From Kribbella capetownensis (GTDB lineage: Bacteria; Actinomycetota; Actinomycetes; Propionibacteriales; Kribbellaceae), in assembly GCF_004331485.1 (NCBI RefSeq), contig NZ_SJKD01000002.1, positions 868,001-932,000 of the forward strand: a DNA stretch of 64,000 nucleotides, read 5' to 3'. Below the pieces are notes generated by a model that worked only from the letters and a program-made list of their open reading frames with translations, had not been told where the DNA came from and did not search any database. Shown here piece after piece: positions 1 through 7,624 of the stretch (position 1 is the first letter of the stretch; each line of letters opens with the position of its first letter). The translations under genes and the position numbers were made by a program.

Positions 1-602
1 GGCGATGTGGTGAGCCAGGTGAGGGCGAGGGCGGCGGCCAGTACGACGATCGTGGCTGCGGCTGCCGTGAGGGGGCGTACGGTGGCGGCGACGACCGTGC
101 CTAGGCCGTCCGGGCGGGCTGCCTGGATTGTGATGCGGCAGGACCAGGGGAGAGTCAGGCGACTGGCTGTGGTGGCGATCAGGGCTGCTTGCCAGCCGAA
201 GCCGGCCTGGATGCAAGTGGTGAGCGCCGCGACGTCGAGCAGGAGTACGCCGACGATGCTGACGACACCGAATGGCCCGATGTCGCTCTGCTTCATGATC
301 CGGAGCATGGTCTCGCGGTCGCGCCGACTGCCGAGCGCATCCGTAAAGTCCGCCAAGCCGTCCAGATGCAAAGCACCGGACAACCCCGCCACCACAAGCA
401 CGGCAACCACCGCGGCGAGCAGATCCGCATCCGGCCGCACCACCTGAACCAGGGCCACCGCGCCAGCAGCAACCGAACCAATCACCAACCCCACGGCAGG
501 CGCGAGCACCATAGCCCGCCCACCAACCAGACGATCGACCGTCGACGGCACCCGGGCAGGCAACACCGACAACGTCCCCAAACTCAACCAAGCCCCGTCC
601 AT
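1..602 (-). CDS. cobS: Adenosylcobinamide-GDP ribazoletransferase (cobalamin synthase), 3' end outside the window
   Basis: CobS is a membrane enzyme that joins alpha-ribazole (or its phosphate) to adenosylcobinamide-GDP in the last steps of adenosylcobalamin assembly. About 200 codons are visible from the ATG at 602 and the C-terminus lies beyond base 1; the family is usually about 250 aa. The frame shows alternating hydrophobic segments and the family stretch GALHLDGLADFTDALGS near residue 95, which contains the acidic residues expected to bind Mg2+. It is the last visible gene of the minus-strand B12 unit, 77 bases after cobU. No strong ribosome site precedes the ATG, so translation may depend on the upstream gene. 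Identity is clear; the exact start is moderately certain. Confidence 0.88.
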   Translation of the reverse strand, partial: MDGAWLSLGTLSVLPARVPSTVDRLVGGRAMVLAPAVGLVIGSVAAGAVALVQVVRPDADLLAAVVAVLVVAGLSGALHLDGLADFTDALGSRRDRETMLRIMKQSDIGPFGVVSIVGVLLLDVAALTTCIQAGFGWQAALIATTASRLTLPWSCRITIQAARPDGLGTVVAATVRPLTAAAATIVVLAAALALTWLTTS

Positions 603-679
603 CCACCCACCGCCGCCCCGGCCGGCCGAGCCGTCTCCAGGCGGGGTGCTTGGGTTGACCGGCTGCCCCTCGTTGCCTG

Positions 680-1210
680 TCATGTGAGCGGAAGTGTGCG
701 ACCGGCGATGGTCCACAGGACCTCGTCGGAGGCTAGGGAGATGGTGGTGTTCAGGCGGCCCATCAGGTCGCGGAAGAGGCGGGTGCCGGCGTCGGCGGGG
801 ACCACACCGGAGCCGATGTCGTTGCTGACGGCAACCACGACCCGGGACGTGCCGGACCAGGCGTCGGCGAGCTCGGCAATGCGTTGGTCGACCAGGTCCG
901 AGCGACTCAGATCCGACCAGACGTCGAGCGAATCCATCGTGCGAGAGAGCCACAGCGTCAGGCAGTCGATCAGCATCGGCGGACCGGCTGACTCGAGCAG
1001 CGGGACCAGATCGATCGTCTCCGCCAAACCCCAACTGGCCGGGCGTCGGGCCTGATGCTTGGCGACTCGCTCCGCCCATTCCGCGTTACCCGAGTCGTCA
1101 CCACCAGTCGCGACGTACAGCACCTCCGGCTCCGCGGCCAAGCGACGTTCGGCGGCGATCGATTTGCCGGATCGCGCCCCACCGAGGATCAACGTCCGCT
1201 GCTCAGCCAT
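680..1210 (-). CDS. cobU: Bifunctional adenosylcobinamide kinase / adenosylcobinamide-phosphate guanylyltransferase
   Basis: CobU phosphorylates adenosylcobinamide and then transfers GMP from GTP, giving the adenosylcobinamide-GDP that CobS uses. The 176-aa protein has the expected length. It begins with the P-loop GGARSGKS (residues 10-17) and has the guanylylated histidine in a KHQARRP context (His52). Further on is IDCLTLWLS, and a VSNDIGSGVVP segment of the family. The ATG at 1210 overlaps the end of the S-component gene by 8 bases, so the two are translationally coupled. Cytoplasmic. The position inside an ECF transporter operon behind a cobalamin riboswitch indicates salvage of imported corrinoids. 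Confidence 0.95.
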   Translation of the reverse strand: MAEQRTLILGGARSGKSIAAERRLAAEPEVLYVATGGDDSGNAEWAERVAKHQARRPASWGLAETIDLVPLLESAGPPMLIDCLTLWLSRTMDSLDVWSDLSRSDLVDQRIAELADAWSGTSRVVVAVSNDIGSGVVPADAGTRLFRDLMGRLNTTISLASDEVLWTIAGRTLPLT

Positions 1211-2012
1211 CGGCCCTCCCGGAATCGAACACCACTGGTACGTCGAAGGCCGCCTTCCGCGCCGTACGCCGGAAGGCCTTCAACACCGGCCGCCCGACGA
1301 GCAGCACCAGGACCGCGCTGAGGATCCCGCGCGGAATGTCCCACCCCAACGACGTCGCCACCACGAACAGGAAGTACCGATGCAAGTTCCCGCCCAGCGC
1401 GTCGCCCGGGATGAACGAGAAGTCGCTCCCGAACGTCGCGTACGGCCAGAACCACAGATTCATCACCACGCCATACAGCACGCCAGACACAAGTGAGTAC
1501 GCCGCCAGCAGCAGCAACTCCAACCGCCCACCCGCCCGTGGCAGCAGCCCCGCCAGGCACCCCACCCACGCACACGCGAACATCTGAAACGGCATCCACG
1601 GCCCGACCCCGCCACTGATCAACGCCCCACCCAGCAGCGACACAGCCCCCAGCACGAACCCGAACCCCGCCCCGAACGCCCGCCCAGCCAGCACCAGGAG
1701 GAAGAACCCCGGCTCCAGCCCCGCCGTACCCGGACCCAGCGCCCGTAGCGCAGCGCCGACAGCCGCCAGCATGCCGAGTAATGAGATCACCTTCGCGTCG
1801 ATCCCCGACTCGGACAATTCCGCTAGTACGACGGCCACCAGCAACGGCAGCAGCAGCACGAAGAGCCACGGCGCGTCGGTGGTGTGTCCGATCGCGGACT
1901 CACCCACCTGGTCGGTGTGCAAGAACAACGGCCAACCGAAGGCCAGCAGTCCGGCCAACGAGGCGACCATGAGTGCCGCCGTACTGCGAGGCTTCAGCCG
2001 GACGAGATTCAC
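1203..2012 (-). CDS. ECF transporter S component, probably for cobalamin or a corrinoid precursor
   Basis: This 269-aa integral membrane protein has about seven hydrophobic segments and the Gly/Ala-rich helices of energy-coupling-factor substrate-binding subunits. The GTG start at 2012 overlaps the stop of the fused ATPase gene by 4 bases, and its own end overlaps cobU. It would bind the vitamin and dock on EcfT with the two ATPase domains. The substrate cannot be read from the sequence. The upstream cobalamin riboswitch and the downstream cobU-cobS pair point to cobalamin, cobinamide or dimethylbenzimidazole. Most S components are nearer 180-200 aa, so this one is long, with an N-terminal arm and a basic C-terminal tail after the last helix. 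Confidence 0.8.
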   Translation of the reverse strand: MNLVRLKPRSTAALMVASLAGLLAFGWPLFLHTDQVGESAIGHTTDAPWLFVLLLPLLVAVVLAELSESGIDAKVISLLGMLAAVGAALRALGPGTAGLEPGFFLLVLAGRAFGAGFGFVLGAVSLLGGALISGGVGPWMPFQMFACAWVGCLAGLLPRAGGRLELLLLAAYSLVSGVLYGVVMNLWFWPYATFGSDFSFIPGDALGGNLHRYFLFVVATSLGWDIPRGILSAVLVLLVGRPVLKAFRRTARKAAFDVPVVFDSGRADG

Positions 2013-3619
2013 GACGCCCGGTCCAAGGCGGTGGCGACCTCGCCGACGGTCAGGAACGGCAGCGGGGCAAGGATCTTCGCCACCTGCGGCGCGAACGCCG
2101 GCGACCCGGCGATCACCGTCGCGGTCTCGCCGTCACTCACCAACTCGCCCTCAGCGAGCACCAGAACCCGGCTGGCGACTTCCGCGACCATCTCCACGTC
2201 ATGCGTCGACAGCAAAACCGCATGCCCAGCAGCAGCGAGCTCACGCAGGATCTCCACCAGCCGCCGCTTGGCACCGTAGTCCAGCCCGCGCGTCGGCTCG
2301 TCCAGCAGCAGGAGCGGCGGAGCGCCACACAGTACGACGGCCAACGCCAGACAGAGCCGCTGTCCCTCGGACAGATCCCGCGGATGCATCCGGTCGTCGA
2401 TGTCCGGGGCGAGCCTGGTCAGTAGCGCTCGGCAACTACCGGACGGCACTCTGAAGTCGGAGTCGGCGCTCGCACACTCGTCCGCGACGGTGGCCGCGTA
2501 CAGCAGGTCCGCCGGCTCCTGCGGCACCAGTCCGACCGCCTTCACGAGCCTCTCAGGCCTGGTACGACGTGGGTCCGTACCGCCGGCGACCGCCGTACCG
2601 GATCGGGCCGGGACGATGCCGACCAGGGCGTTCAGGAGCGTTGACTTACCGGCGCCGTTGCGGCCCATCAGAGCGACGACCTCGCCTGCCTTGATGCTCA
2701 GTGACACTCCGCGCAGCGCCATGACGTTGCCGTAGCCGGCAACCAGGTCGGTGCACCGCGCAAGCTCTGCGCCGAGAGAGGCGTTGGGTCGGACCGGCGC
2801 AGCGGAGTCCAGCCTGCTGCGCAAGGCGACAGCGGCCCGCCTGGCGTCCCGCACAGACAGAGGTAGGGGAGTCCAACCAGCGAGGCGTCCGAGCTCCACC
2901 ACAGGCGGTGCGACCGGCGCGGTCACCATCTGATCGGCCGGCAGACCGGTCGACACCGCAGCAGAACCACCGGGTACTTCGATCACCCGGTCGGCGTACT
3001 GAATGACGCGCTCGAGACGGTGCTCAGCCATCACCACAGTGACACTCAGATCGTGCACGAGCCGTTGCAGCGCAGCCAGCACTTCTTCAGCGGCCTGAGG
3101 GTCCAGGGCCGACGTTGGCTCATCCAGCACGAGCACAGCGGGGTGTGAGGTGAGGGCCGCGCCGATGGCGGTCCGCTGTCGCTGTCCGCCCGACAGCGAC
3201 GTCAGCGCACGATCACGTACGTCGGCCAGTCCCAGCAGATCGAGTGTCTCTTCGACCCGGCGCCGCATGACGTCCGGTGCGACTCCGAGTGACTCCATGC
3301 TGTACGCGAGTTCGTCCTCCACTGTGTCGGTGACGAACCCGGCCATCGGGTCCTGCCCGACCATCCCGACCACATCGGCCAGGTCACGCGGCCGGAATTC
3401 GCGGGTGTCCCGTCCGTCGATCAGGACCCGCCCGGACAGCGTCCCGCCGGTGAAGTGCGGCACCAGTCCGTTGATTGCCCGCAGCAACGTTGACTTGCCG
3501 GAGCCGGTCCGGCCGATGACGAGCGCCAGTTCGCCCTCAGGCACGGTGAAGCTCACATCCCGCAGGGCTGGTTCGGCGGCGCCGTCGTAGGTGACCGTGA
3601 CCCGGTCGAACTCGATCAT
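2009..3619 (-). CDS. Energy-coupling factor transporter ATPase with two fused ABC domains (EcfA1-EcfA2 fusion)
   Basis: The 536-aa protein supplies both ATPase domains of the ECF importer in one chain. Domain 1 has Walker A GRTGSGKST (36-44), signature LSGGQ (142-146) and Walker B LVLDEP (163-168). Domain 2 has GRNGAGKST (319-327), a variant signature LSEGQ (416-420) and LLLLDEP (436-442). The ATG at 3619 was chosen because it forms a 4-base ATGA overlap with the end of ecfT and opens directly into an ABC fold; an open frame extends upstream to 3994 but is antisense-like, Arg/Ala-rich sequence. Many bacteria encode the two ATPases separately; fusion is common in actinobacteria. Peripheral membrane protein facing the cytoplasm. 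Confidence 0.92.
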   Translation of the reverse strand: MIEFDRVTVTYDGAAEPALRDVSFTVPEGELALVIGRTGSGKSTLLRAINGLVPHFTGGTLSGRVLIDGRDTREFRPRDLADVVGMVGQDPMAGFVTDTVEDELAYSMESLGVAPDVMRRRVEETLDLLGLADVRDRALTSLSGGQRQRTAIGAALTSHPAVLVLDEPTSALDPQAAEEVLAALQRLVHDLSVTVVMAEHRLERVIQYADRVIEVPGGSAAVSTGLPADQMVTAPVAPPVVELGRLAGWTPLPLSVRDARRAAVALRSRLDSAAPVRPNASLGAELARCTDLVAGYGNVMALRGVSLSIKAGEVVALMGRNGAGKSTLLNALVGIVPARSGTAVAGGTDPRRTRPERLVKAVGLVPQEPADLLYAATVADECASADSDFRVPSGSCRALLTRLAPDIDDRMHPRDLSEGQRLCLALAVVLCGAPPLLLLDEPTRGLDYGAKRRLVEILRELAAAGHAVLLSTHDVEMVAEVASRVLVLAEGELVSDGETATVIAGSPAFAPQVAKILAPLPFLTVGEVATALDRAS

Positions 3620-4704
3620 GCGACCGCCCGCCTCACCAGTGGCGGCGCGGCCAGCGCGGGCGCCAGCCCCACCAGAATGCCGAGAATCGGCAGCAGCGGA
3701 GCCGGTGGAACCACCATCGGCCCCGGCAACACCAGACCGGTCACGCCACGCGCCGCTGCGGTCACCATGGCCGCGGCGGCGATCGCACCGGCGCCGACGA
3801 CCAGCCACTCGGGCAGAGCCCACGGATCGGGCCGGTACCGCGTTCGCGTCACGCGCTGCCGCCCGACCGCCATCGCACCGACAGCCAGCAGCAGTCCGAC
3901 GCCGAGAGTGGACGCAGCGAAAGGAAACGCCATGGAGTCGGTCAGGAGCGCATAGACGCCGAGCAGAATGCCCAGCAAGCCCAGCAGCACGCACAGTCCG
4001 GTCAGACGGCGCTGCTGCTTAGGGACCTGCGCCGTACGGCCGTAGCCGCGGGAATCCATCGCCGCCGCGAGCTCCACGGACCTGTCCAGTGCACCTTCCA
4101 GCACCGGCATGGCCGTCGTACGGAAGGAACCCCGGGTGCGGCCGCGTAGTCGGCGGGCGGCGCGGATCCGGCGGGAGTCCGTCACCAGTTGCGGTGCGAA
4201 GGTCAGCGCCACCACGCAGGCCACGCCCATCTCGTAGAGGGCTCCAGGCAACGACTTGAGCAGCCGGCGGGGGCTGGCCAGTGCGTTGGCGGCACCAATG
4301 CAGCACAGCATGACCGCCAGCTGGAGGCCGTCGTACAGAGCGGTGATCAGGGCCTCGGCGGTGACCTCGCCGCCGAGCTTGACCCCGCTGGCCCAATCGG
4401 GCAAGGGGATCTGGGGCAGCGTGAACAGCACTGTGTTGCCCTGCGAGCGAGTGGACAGCAGCGCTTGCAGGACTACTCGGAGACCGATGACCACGAGCCC
4501 GAGCTTGAGGAACGCGCCGTAGCTGTGGGCCCAGGGAGCGTCGCTCCGGCGGGCCGCCACGACGAAACCAGTCACTGCGAGGATCAGCAGGAGCAGCACC
4601 GGGTTACGCGTCCTGCTGGCGGCCACGGCCATCCCGAGAGACCACAGCCACCACGCCCCCGGGTGCAGGGCCCGGGGGAGCGTCAGGTGGTGGACAGTAC
4701 GCAC
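3616..4704 (-). CDS. Energy-coupling factor transporter transmembrane protein EcfT (CbiQ-like)
   Basis: EcfT is the scaffold that couples the ATPases to the S component. The 362-aa protein has several membrane segments in its N-terminal half and a cytoplasmic Arg-rich coupling region (RIRAARRLRGRTRG, then AMDSRGYGRT) typical of the family. A further pair of hydrophobic C-terminal segments makes it longer than the usual 250-270 aa. The GTG start at 4704 shares one base with the TAG of the upstream secreted-protein gene (TAGTG), and the open frame beyond it reads as low-complexity Arg/Gly sequence, so this start is preferred. Its 3' end overlaps the fused ATPase by 4 bases. Confidence 0.9.
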   Translation of the reverse strand: MRTVHHLTLPRALHPGAWWLWSLGMAVAASRTRNPVLLLLILAVTGFVVAARRSDAPWAHSYGAFLKLGLVVIGLRVVLQALLSTRSQGNTVLFTLPQIPLPDWASGVKLGGEVTAEALITALYDGLQLAVMLCCIGAANALASPRRLLKSLPGALYEMGVACVVALTFAPQLVTDSRRIRAARRLRGRTRGSFRTTAMPVLEGALDRSVELAAAMDSRGYGRTAQVPKQQRRLTGLCVLLGLLGILLGVYALLTDSMAFPFAASTLGVGLLLAVGAMAVGRQRVTRTRYRPDPWALPEWLVVGAGAIAAAAMVTAAARGVTGLVLPGPMVVPPAPLLPILGILVGLAPALAAPPLVRRAVA

Positions 4705-5414
4705 TACTGACTCGAGGAGCGCCGGCGGCTGAGCACCAGACCGCCTCCGGCCAGTACGAGGACGACCACCGCGGCGATGATGATGCCGGTCCACGGTGCA
4801 CCGTCGTCGGACGAGGACGAGGACGAGGTGGTCGGTGCGGGGGCAGCGGTGGAGCCGACCGCGGCACCGATCTGCAGTGTCACCGGCGTATCCGTGGCCG
4901 GGATCTTGATGTTCTTCACCTGGTCGCCGCAGCCCTTGCCCGGGTACCCGTCGACCCCGCAGGTCAGCCCCTTCTCGATCCGGACCGGGCCGACCGCGGC
5001 CAGGACCTTCGCCCCGGTCGCCTTCGGATCCGTCACCACGCAGGTGCCGGTGGCGGGCTTCGGCGTCTCACCGCTGAGCGCGTCCTCCGGCGTACCCGGG
5101 TCGACCACCAGGGCCACCCGCTTCTTCCCGGTCTCGGCCGGGGTCTTCCCGCAGATCGCCTCGAAGTCACCGGCCGCGCGCGGCATCCGGGGCGCCGCGC
5201 CGCCGACGGCGAACCGCCAGCCCTCCACGGCTCCATCGGCCGGTACGACGACGTCCGCGCCCTTCTGGGCGAAGGCCCACTTGCCCGCGGTCCACTGGTA
5301 GTAGCCCCAGAAGCGGTAGCCGTCCTCGGCCTGTGCGCTGGTGGCGACGGTCCCCGCCAGCAGGAGACCCGCCAGCAGGCTGAGGACCAGTCGTAGCGTC
5401 CGTTGTGCAGTCAT
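4704..5414 (-). CDS. Secreted, C-terminally membrane-anchored protein of an ECF/cobalamin operon (SCO2322-like)
   Basis: The 236-aa protein has a Sec signal peptide (Arg near residue 5, hydrophobic core 8-24, likely cut after AQA at 27-29). An extracellular domain of about 165 residues follows, rich in Trp/Tyr at its start (YRFWGYYQW) and with several Cys. Then come a Ser/Thr/Pro linker, a transmembrane helix and a short Arg-rich tail. It resembles secreted proteins encoded beside ECF transporters in streptomycetes (SCO2322 type); that assignment is from memory. It is the first gene after the cobalamin riboswitch and has a GAGGACG ribosome site before the ATG at 5414. An extracellular corrinoid-capturing partner of the importer would fit, but this is inference. 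Confidence 0.8.
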   Translation of the reverse strand: MTAQRTLRLVLSLLAGLLLAGTVATSAQAEDGYRFWGYYQWTAGKWAFAQKGADVVVPADGAVEGWRFAVGGAAPRMPRAAGDFEAICGKTPAETGKKRVALVVDPGTPEDALSGETPKPATGTCVVTDPKATGAKVLAAVGPVRIEKGLTCGVDGYPGKGCGDQVKNIKIPATDTPVTLQIGAAVGSTAAPAPTTSSSSSSDDGAPWTGIIIAAVVVLVLAGGGLVLSRRRSSSQ

Positions 5415-5428
5415 CTCATCGTCCTCGG

Positions 5429-5444
5429 TCGGGCCGCGGCCCGA
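5429..5444 (-). promoter_or_regulatory. Perfect 16-base palindrome just upstream of the ribosome site
   Basis: TCGGGCCGCGGCCCGA is a perfect inverted repeat lying between the riboswitch aptamer and the GAGGACG ribosome site of the secreted-protein gene. It could form part of the riboswitch expression platform by folding next to the ribosome site. A second potential stem, built on CCTGCCTGCGCAGGCGGG, lies between it and the aptamer. The role is inferred from position only. Confidence 0.5.
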
Positions 5445-5511
5445 TGGAGGAGGTCCCGCCTGCGCAGGCAGGGTAGGGGCTCCACCCGCGGACCACGGCG
5501 GGTAGTTGAGC

Positions 5512-5625
5512 CTGTCTGCCTGCGTCACAGTGTTCCGGCTCGCCACCTGAGGTGGCCTACGGTTGCGGGTCAGCGCCGGACTTGGACCGGCTTCCCTGTG
5601 ACGCAGGCGTTTGGTTCGGACCGAA
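5512..5625 (-). promoter_or_regulatory. Cobalamin (B12) riboswitch
   Basis: On the minus strand this leader contains the cobalamin aptamer core in order: GGGAAGCCGGT, CCAAGTCCGGCGCTG, the invariant B12-box core CCCGCAACCGTA, a short variable stem, and GAGCCGGAACAC. The core is closed by a perfect 12-bp P1 helix, CCTGCGTCACAG (5' arm, bases 5607-5596) with CTGTGACGCAGG (3' arm, 5530-5519). It is compact. It precedes the secreted protein, EcfT, EcfA, S component, cobU and cobS, so cobalamin should repress the whole unit. No clear promoter lies between it and the stop codon of the 69-aa gene at 5628. Confidence 0.93.
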
Positions 5626-5627
5626 GC

Positions 5628-5837
5628 CTACTCTGGCGCGGCCAGACTCATCGGGCCGTAGACCTCACGGCCGTCCTCCAGCAGGAAGACCTGCCCCACG
5701 CCACGCTCGGACAGGTCCCGCCAGGTCTCACCCAGCCAGCTCTCCGCGTCGCCCTGCGCGGAGAACTCGGCCCCGCCGACCTCACCGGGGTCGACCAGGG
5801 CGCCGCTCGCGGTCTCGAACCGCCAGCTCCAGCTCAC
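5628..5837 (-). CDS. Conserved small actinobacterial protein (69 aa), unknown function
   Basis: This 69-aa acidic protein begins VSWSWRFE and contains FLLEDGREVYGPMSL near its end. I recognise it as a small uncharacterised family common in high-GC Gram-positives, and know no function for it. There is no signal peptide or membrane helix. The GTG start overlaps the end of the aldo/keto reductase gene by 4 bases, so the two are co-translated. Its stop codon lies only about 21 bases before the P1 helix of the cobalamin riboswitch, so the B12 unit is either read through from this operon or transcribed from a promoter inside this gene. Confidence 0.8.
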   Translation of the reverse strand: MSWSWRFETASGALVDPGEVGGAEFSAQGDAESWLGETWRDLSERGVGQVFLLEDGREVYGPMSLAAPE

Positions 5838-6847
5838 GAGCCCGGCCGGGTCTGTGGCGCGTTCTGCACGGTCTTGGCCGGGTCACGCTCGACGATGCCG
5901 CCGAGGACCTCGTCGATGCGCTTGAGCAGCCCGTCCTCGAGCTTCACGCCCGACGCCTTCACGTTCTCCACCACCTGCTCGGGCCGGGAGGCACCGACGA
6001 TGGCCGACGAGACGTTCGGGTTCTGCAGCACCCACGCGACGGCCAGCTGGGACAGTGACAGTCCGGCCTCGTCGGCGAGCGGCTTGAGCTCCTGCACCCG
6101 CGTCAGCACGTCGTCGTTGAGGAAGCGCCGGATCATGTTCGCGCCGCCCTTGTCGTCGGTGGCCCGGGAGCCTTCCGGCGGCTGCTGGCCCGGGACGTAT
6201 TTGCCGGTCAGCACACCCTGCGCGATCGGGGAGAACACAACCTGGCCGATGCCCAGCTCCTCCGACGCCGGCACCACCTCGGCCTCGATCACCCGCCAGA
6301 GCATGCTGTACTGCGGCTGGTTCGAGACGAACGGGATGCGCAGCTCACGGGCCAGCCGGTGGCCCTCCTGCAGCTGCTCGGCGGTCCACTCGGACACACC
6401 GATGTAGAGCGCCTTGCCGGAGCGGACGACGTCGGCGAAGGCCTCCATCGTCTCCTCCAGCGGCGTCTCGGTGTCGTACCGGTGCGCCTGGTAGAGGTCG
6501 ACGTAGTCGGTCTTGAGCCGCTTCAGCGACCCGTTGATCGACTCGTGGATGTGCTTGCGGGACAGGCCGGTGTCGTTCGGTCCACCCGGGCCGGTCGGCC
6601 AGTAGACCTTCGTGAAGATCTCCAGCGACTCTCGCCGCTGACCCTCCAGCGCCTCGCCGAGCACCGACTCGGCCTTGGTGTTGGCGTACACATCGGCCGT
6701 GTCGAACGTGGTGATGCCGGCCTCGAGGGCCGCCTGCACACACGCCCTGGCCTGTTCGTTCTCCACCTGGGAGCCGTGGGTGAGCCAGTTCCCGTACGAG
6801 ATCTCGCTGACCTTCAAACCACTGTTGCCGAGATAGCGGAAGTCCAT
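5834..6847 (-). CDS. Aldo/keto reductase family oxidoreductase
   Basis: This cytoplasmic NADPH-dependent reductase has the (beta/alpha)8 fold of the AKR superfamily. The catalytic tetrad is recognisable: Asp49 and Tyr54 in FDTADVYAN, Lys80 in FTKVYW, and His122 in YQAHRYD. The C-terminal SAIVGASRPEQVVENV segment is the usual coenzyme-binding motif. It is closest in style to the YghZ/potassium-channel-beta-like group, acting on reactive carbonyls; the natural substrate cannot be told. 337 aa is normal. The ATG at 6847 is preceded by a G-rich stretch. It lies 24 bases after the DUF3043 gene and overlaps the small downstream gene by 4 bases. Confidence 0.9.
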   Translation of the reverse strand: MDFRYLGNSGLKVSEISYGNWLTHGSQVENEQARACVQAALEAGITTFDTADVYANTKAESVLGEALEGQRRESLEIFTKVYWPTGPGGPNDTGLSRKHIHESINGSLKRLKTDYVDLYQAHRYDTETPLEETMEAFADVVRSGKALYIGVSEWTAEQLQEGHRLARELRIPFVSNQPQYSMLWRVIEAEVVPASEELGIGQVVFSPIAQGVLTGKYVPGQQPPEGSRATDDKGGANMIRRFLNDDVLTRVQELKPLADEAGLSLSQLAVAWVLQNPNVSSAIVGASRPEQVVENVKASGVKLEDGLLKRIDEVLGGIVERDPAKTVQNAPQTRPGS

Positions 6848-6871
6848 ACCCCCGACCCTACTGGGCCCGGA

Positions 6872-7459
6872 TCAGCTCGGCTTCTCGCCGCGCTTCACCA
6901 TCGGCTTGGGCAGCCGCCAGCGGCGCATCTGCATGGTCCGCCGGACCGCGTAGAACCCGAGGCCCTTGGTCGACTCCTTCGGGAACTTCATCGTGACCGC
7001 CTTGCGCAGGCCGGCCGAGAGCAGGAACCAGTCCAGTGCGATCAGCACGATCATCACCAGGAAGAGCAGGTTGACGATGCCGGCCAGCCAGGGGAACTGC
7101 GCCGAGAACACCACGCCGACCAGGGACACCACCAGGAGGACCGGCAGCGCGAACTCCATCACCGAGTAGCGGGCGTCCACGTAGTCCCGGGCGAACCGCC
7201 GGACCGGGCCCTTGTCGGCGGCCGGCAGGTACCGGTCGTCGCCGGTGCGCATCGCGTCCTGCATCTTGGCCCGCTCGGTCCGGACCTTCTCCCGCCGGTA
7301 CGCCGACGCCTCCTTGCGGTTGCGCGGCTTGCGCAGCGCGGCCTTGCGGGCCGCCTCCGCCTCCTTCCGGGTCGGGGTGGGGCGTCCCTTCCCGCCCGGC
7401 TTGCCCTGGGGCTCGGCGGGTACGGTGGTATCTGTCTCAGACTTGGTACGACGGAACAC
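6872..7459 (-). CDS. DUF3043 domain-containing membrane protein
   Basis: The 195-aa protein starts with about 95 highly charged residues rich in Lys, Arg and Glu, including the conserved ADKGPVRRFARDYVDAR. Two transmembrane helices follow (about 103-123 and 127-150) and then a basic C-terminal tail. This layout defines the actinobacterial DUF3043 family, whose function is not established. The GTG start at 7459 opens with the typical FRRTK sequence; a weak ribosome site precedes it. It is divergent from pspA across 165 bases, which must hold promoters for both directions. Confidence 0.88.
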   Translation of the reverse strand: MFRRTKSETDTTVPAEPQGKPGGKGRPTPTRKEAEAARKAALRKPRNRKEASAYRREKVRTERAKMQDAMRTGDDRYLPAADKGPVRRFARDYVDARYSVMEFALPVLLVVSLVGVVFSAQFPWLAGIVNLLFLVMIVLIALDWFLLSAGLRKAVTMKFPKESTKGLGFYAVRRTMQMRRWRLPKPMVKRGEKPS

Positions 7460-7624
7460 GGGGTCTGAACCTCATTCGGCAGGGCAGGTCGCGACTCGGG
7501 GTGGTCCCCGGACCTGACACCCACTTTATCGGGGCCGGTCCTGATGGTGTGGTGACCCGTGGGGACATAGGGTGGACAAGGCACGCCGGGTCGTCACGCC
7601 GGCACAGAAGGGGTACGGATATCG

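Noticed and set aside
3620..3994. N-terminal extension of the fused ATPase
   Set aside because: It overlaps ecfT, is Arg/Ala-rich and lacks ABC features; ATG at 3619 gives a normal overlap and domain start.
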